From: Mesoplasma grammopterae ATCC 49580
GTDB lineage: Bacteria; Bacillota_I; Bacilli_A; Mycoplasmatales; Mycoplasmataceae
Reading direction: 5' to 3'
Assembly: GCF_000701525.1 (NCBI RefSeq)
Contig: NZ_JNJC01000001.1
Location: 266,036 to 330,035, forward strand
DNA: 64,000 bases
Below the pieces are notes generated by a model. It was not told the DNA's origin. It made no database searches and saw nothing but the letters and a program-made list of their open reading frames with translations. Within the stretch, counting starts at the first letter, position 1. Each line of letters starts with the position of its first letter. A program made the position numbers and the translations under genes. Below are positions 61,712-64,000 of this stretch, one piece after another.

Positions 61712-62824
61712 ATGAAATATATAGGAAAATTTGATCCTCAAAAAGATGAAATCGTTCGTGTAATGGATAAAGATGGTAAAATCATCAATCCTAAATTAGC
61801 TCCATCAATTACTGATGAAGAATTAATAAAAGCATACTCAATTATGAATCTTTCAAGAAGACAAGATGATTACCAAAACAAAATGCAAAGACAAGGAAGA
61901 TTATTATCTTTCTTAAGTTCAACAGGACAAGAAGCTTGTGAAGTTGCATATACAATGGTTATTGATCCAAAAAATGATTTCTTCGTTTCTGGATATAGAA
62001 ATAACGCAGCTTGATTAGCAATGGGTCAAACAGTTAGAAACATTATGTTATATTGAGCAGGAAATGAAGCTGGAGCAAAAGCACCAGAAGGTGTTAATTC
62101 ATTACCACCAAACATTATTATTGGTTCACAATACTCTCAAGCAACTGGAATTGCTTTTGCTGAAAAATACCAAGGTAAAAAAGGTGTAGCAGTTACAACA
62201 ACTGGAGATGGTGGAATGAGTGAAGGTGAAACTTATGAAGCAATGAACTTCGCTAAGTTACATGAATTACCAGTTGTATTTGTTTGTGAAAATAACAAAT
62301 GAGCTATTTCAACCCCAACTGTTCAACAAACAAAATCTTTAAATATTGCAGTTAAAGCAATAGCAACAGGAACTCCATCAATTAAAGTTGACGGAAATGA
62401 CTTCTTAGCAAGTTATGCTGTAGCAAAAGAAGCTGTTGAATTTGCAAGAAGCGGAAACGGTCCTGTATTAATTGAATTTGATACATATAGACTTGGAGCC
62501 CACTCATCATCAGATGCACCAGACGTTTACCGTCCAAAAGGTGAATTTGAAGATAGAGTTCCTTATGAACCATTAGTAAGATTAAAAGCTTATATGATTG
62601 AAAAAGGAATTTGAAGTGAAGAAAAACAAACTGCTTTAAACGAAGAGCAAGATAAACATATTGCAGCTGAATTTGCTTGAGTAGAACAAAATAAAAACTA
62701 CCCAATTGAAGATATATTCAACTATCAATATGCTGAATTAACAAATGATTTAAAAGATCAACTAGCAGAAGCTAAAGAGTTTTTTGCTAAATACCCAGAA
62801 ACTAAAGACGGAGGACACCACTAA
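61712..62824 (+). CDS. pdhA: Pyruvate dehydrogenase E1 alpha subunit
   Basis: 370 residues. The thiamine-diphosphate motif is GDGGMSEGETYEAMNFA (GDG...N), and GAHSSSDAPDVYR is the phosphorylation-loop-like active-site segment. With PdhB it decarboxylates pyruvate and passes acetyl to lipoyl-E2. The stop overlaps the pdhB start by one base (TAATG). Start follows AGAAAGG. Confidence 0.97.
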
Positions 62825-63813
62825 TGGCAGTTATTAATAATATTAAAGCAGTTACTGAAGCACTTGATGTTGCAATGGACCGCGATAAAAACGTTATTGT
62901 TTTCGGTGAGGACGTTGGTTTAGAAGGTGGAGTTTTTAGAGCTACTCAAGGATTACAACAAAAATATGGAATTGAAAGAAGTTTTAATGCCCCTATTTCA
63001 GAAGCAATGTTTGCTGGTGTTGGATTAGGAATGGCAATGAATGGTATGAAACCTGTTGTTGAATTACAATTCCAAGGTTTAGGATTACCAGCATTACAAA
63101 ACGTTATTGCTAATATTTCACGTATGAGAAACAGAAGCCGTGGTAAATGAACAGCTCCTATGGTTATTAGAATGCCAATGGGTGGAGGAATTAGAGCTTT
63201 AGAACATCACTCAGAAGCTTTAGAAGCTATCTTTGCACATATTCCAGGTATTAAAACAGTTATGCCTTCTACACCTTATGATACAAAAGGTTTATTATTA
63301 GCAGCAATTGAATCACGAGATCCAGTTATTGTTCTAGAACCAACTAAGTTATACCGTGCATTTAAACAAGAAGTACCAGAAGGATACTATACAGTTCCAA
63401 TTGGTGAAGGTTACAAAATTCAAGAAGGAAATGATTTAACAATTGTTACTTATGGAGCACAAACAGTAGATTGTATGAAAGCTGTTGAAATGATTAAATC
63501 AACTCACCCAACAGCATCAATTGAATTAATTGATTTACGTTCAATTCAACCATGAGATAAAAAAATGGTAATTGAATCAGTTAAAAAAACAGGAAGATTA
63601 TTAGTTGTTAGTGAAGCGGTTAGATCATTTGGTGTACCTGCAGAAATTATTGCAACAGTTAATGAAAATTGTTTTGACTCATTAAAAGCACCTTTAGCAA
63701 GATGTACTGGATATGATGTTGTTATTCCTTATGACAGAGGGGAAGGATTCCACCAAGTGAACCCACAGAAAGTTGTAGAAGCAATTAAAAAAGTGCTTGA
63801 CTACAAATTTTAG
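62824..63813 (+). CDS. pdhB: Pyruvate dehydrogenase E1 beta subunit
   Basis: 329 residues. It has FGEDVGLEGGVFRATQGL, the partner loop FNAPISEA, PMGGGIRALEHHSEALEAI and the C-terminal transketolase domain (IVTYGAQTVD). The Shine-Dalgarno GGAGGA lies at the end of pdhA, and pdhC follows after 20 bases. Confidence 0.97.
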
Positions 63814-63833
63814 TAGAGAGGAATTAGAATAAT

Positions 63834-64000
63834 ATGTTTAAAGTAAAATTTGCCGACATTGGAGAAGGACTTACTGAAGGAAAAGTAGCAGAAGTTCTTG
63901 TTAAATTAGGACAAGAAATAAAAGAAGGAGATGCTTTATTTTTTGTTGAGACAGATAAAGTTAACTCTGAAATTCCAGCACCAGTTGGTGGAAAGATTGC
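63834..64000 (+). CDS. pdhC: Dihydrolipoamide acetyltransferase E2, partial at window edge
   Basis: The first 55 residues of E2: a biotinyl/lipoyl domain starting FKVKFADIGEGLTEG with the lipoyl Lys in ETDKVN. It runs off the right edge; catalytic and E3-binding parts are not in the window. Start follows GAGAGGAA. Confidence 0.95.
   Translation, partial: MFKVKFADIGEGLTEGKVAEVLVKLGQEIKEGDALFFVETDKVNSEIPAPVGGKI

Overview
The window is about 64 kb of very AT-rich DNA (roughly 28% G+C by eye). It can only be read with UGA as tryptophan: almost every gene has in-frame TGA codons where family alignments expect Trp. UGG is used rarely. Together with the gene set (no wall genes seen, lipoproteins with short lipoboxes, PTS and ABC sugar import, pyruvate dehydrogenase, an FMN/FAD-type NADH oxidase) this indicates a fermentative mollicute. 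A purine aptamer at 973-1033 resembles the 2'-deoxyguanosine riboswitch class known from Mesoplasma florum. I therefore infer Mesoplasma/Entomoplasma (Entomoplasmataceae); the species is not decided here.

The chromosomal origin lies at about 18.1-19.9 kb, with DnaA boxes on both sides of dnaA. Genes to the left are all on the minus strand. Genes to the right are mostly on the plus strand, so transcription largely follows replication. Left arm, read outward from the origin: rpmH-rnpA-yidC, a HAD phosphatase, the small SRP RNA, tadA, then the tightly packed dnaX-recR-tmk-holB-trmN6-tilS run, ftsH, the amino-sugar genes nagB-nagA with cutC, mnmG, a membrane-anchored HU-like protein, and a BMP-type nucleoside-binding lipoprotein behind the purine-type riboswitch (cut by the window edge).

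Right arm: dnaA, dnaN, a minus-strand degenerate MreB-like gene, rnmV-rsmA, gyrB-gyrA. A minus-strand block follows (28-36 kb) with a GH32-like lipoprotein, mnmE, a YfcC-type carrier, an APC permease and serS. Next come hslO, an ABC ATPase with a long charged N-terminus, and a sugar ABC system made of two tandem paralogous binding lipoproteins, a MalK-type ATPase with a roughly 430-residue insertion, and two permeases. Then DUF1904-dus-lysS.

From 51 to 56.7 kb lies a beta-glucoside locus: a NagB-like sugar-phosphate isomerase/deaminase, a divergent RpiR regulator with a perfect inverted repeat between them, a PTS EIIABC with a coiled-coil tail, and a GH1 phospho-glycosidase. A TPP riboswitch controls a ThiT-like thiamine transporter. 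After metG, the window ends in a nox-lplA-pdhA-pdhB-pdhC operon that links NAD+ regeneration, lipoylation and pyruvate oxidation.

The most unusual items are the membrane-tethered HU protein, the MreB-like protein lacking its nucleotide-binding motifs beside dnaN, the variant purine riboswitch with a clear attenuator, a structured leader before the second ABC lipoprotein, and long helical insertions or tails on three transport proteins. The longest non-coding stretch is the 298-bp origin region at 18074-18371. There are no tRNA or rRNA genes, insertion sequences, prophage or CRISPR arrays that I can see.
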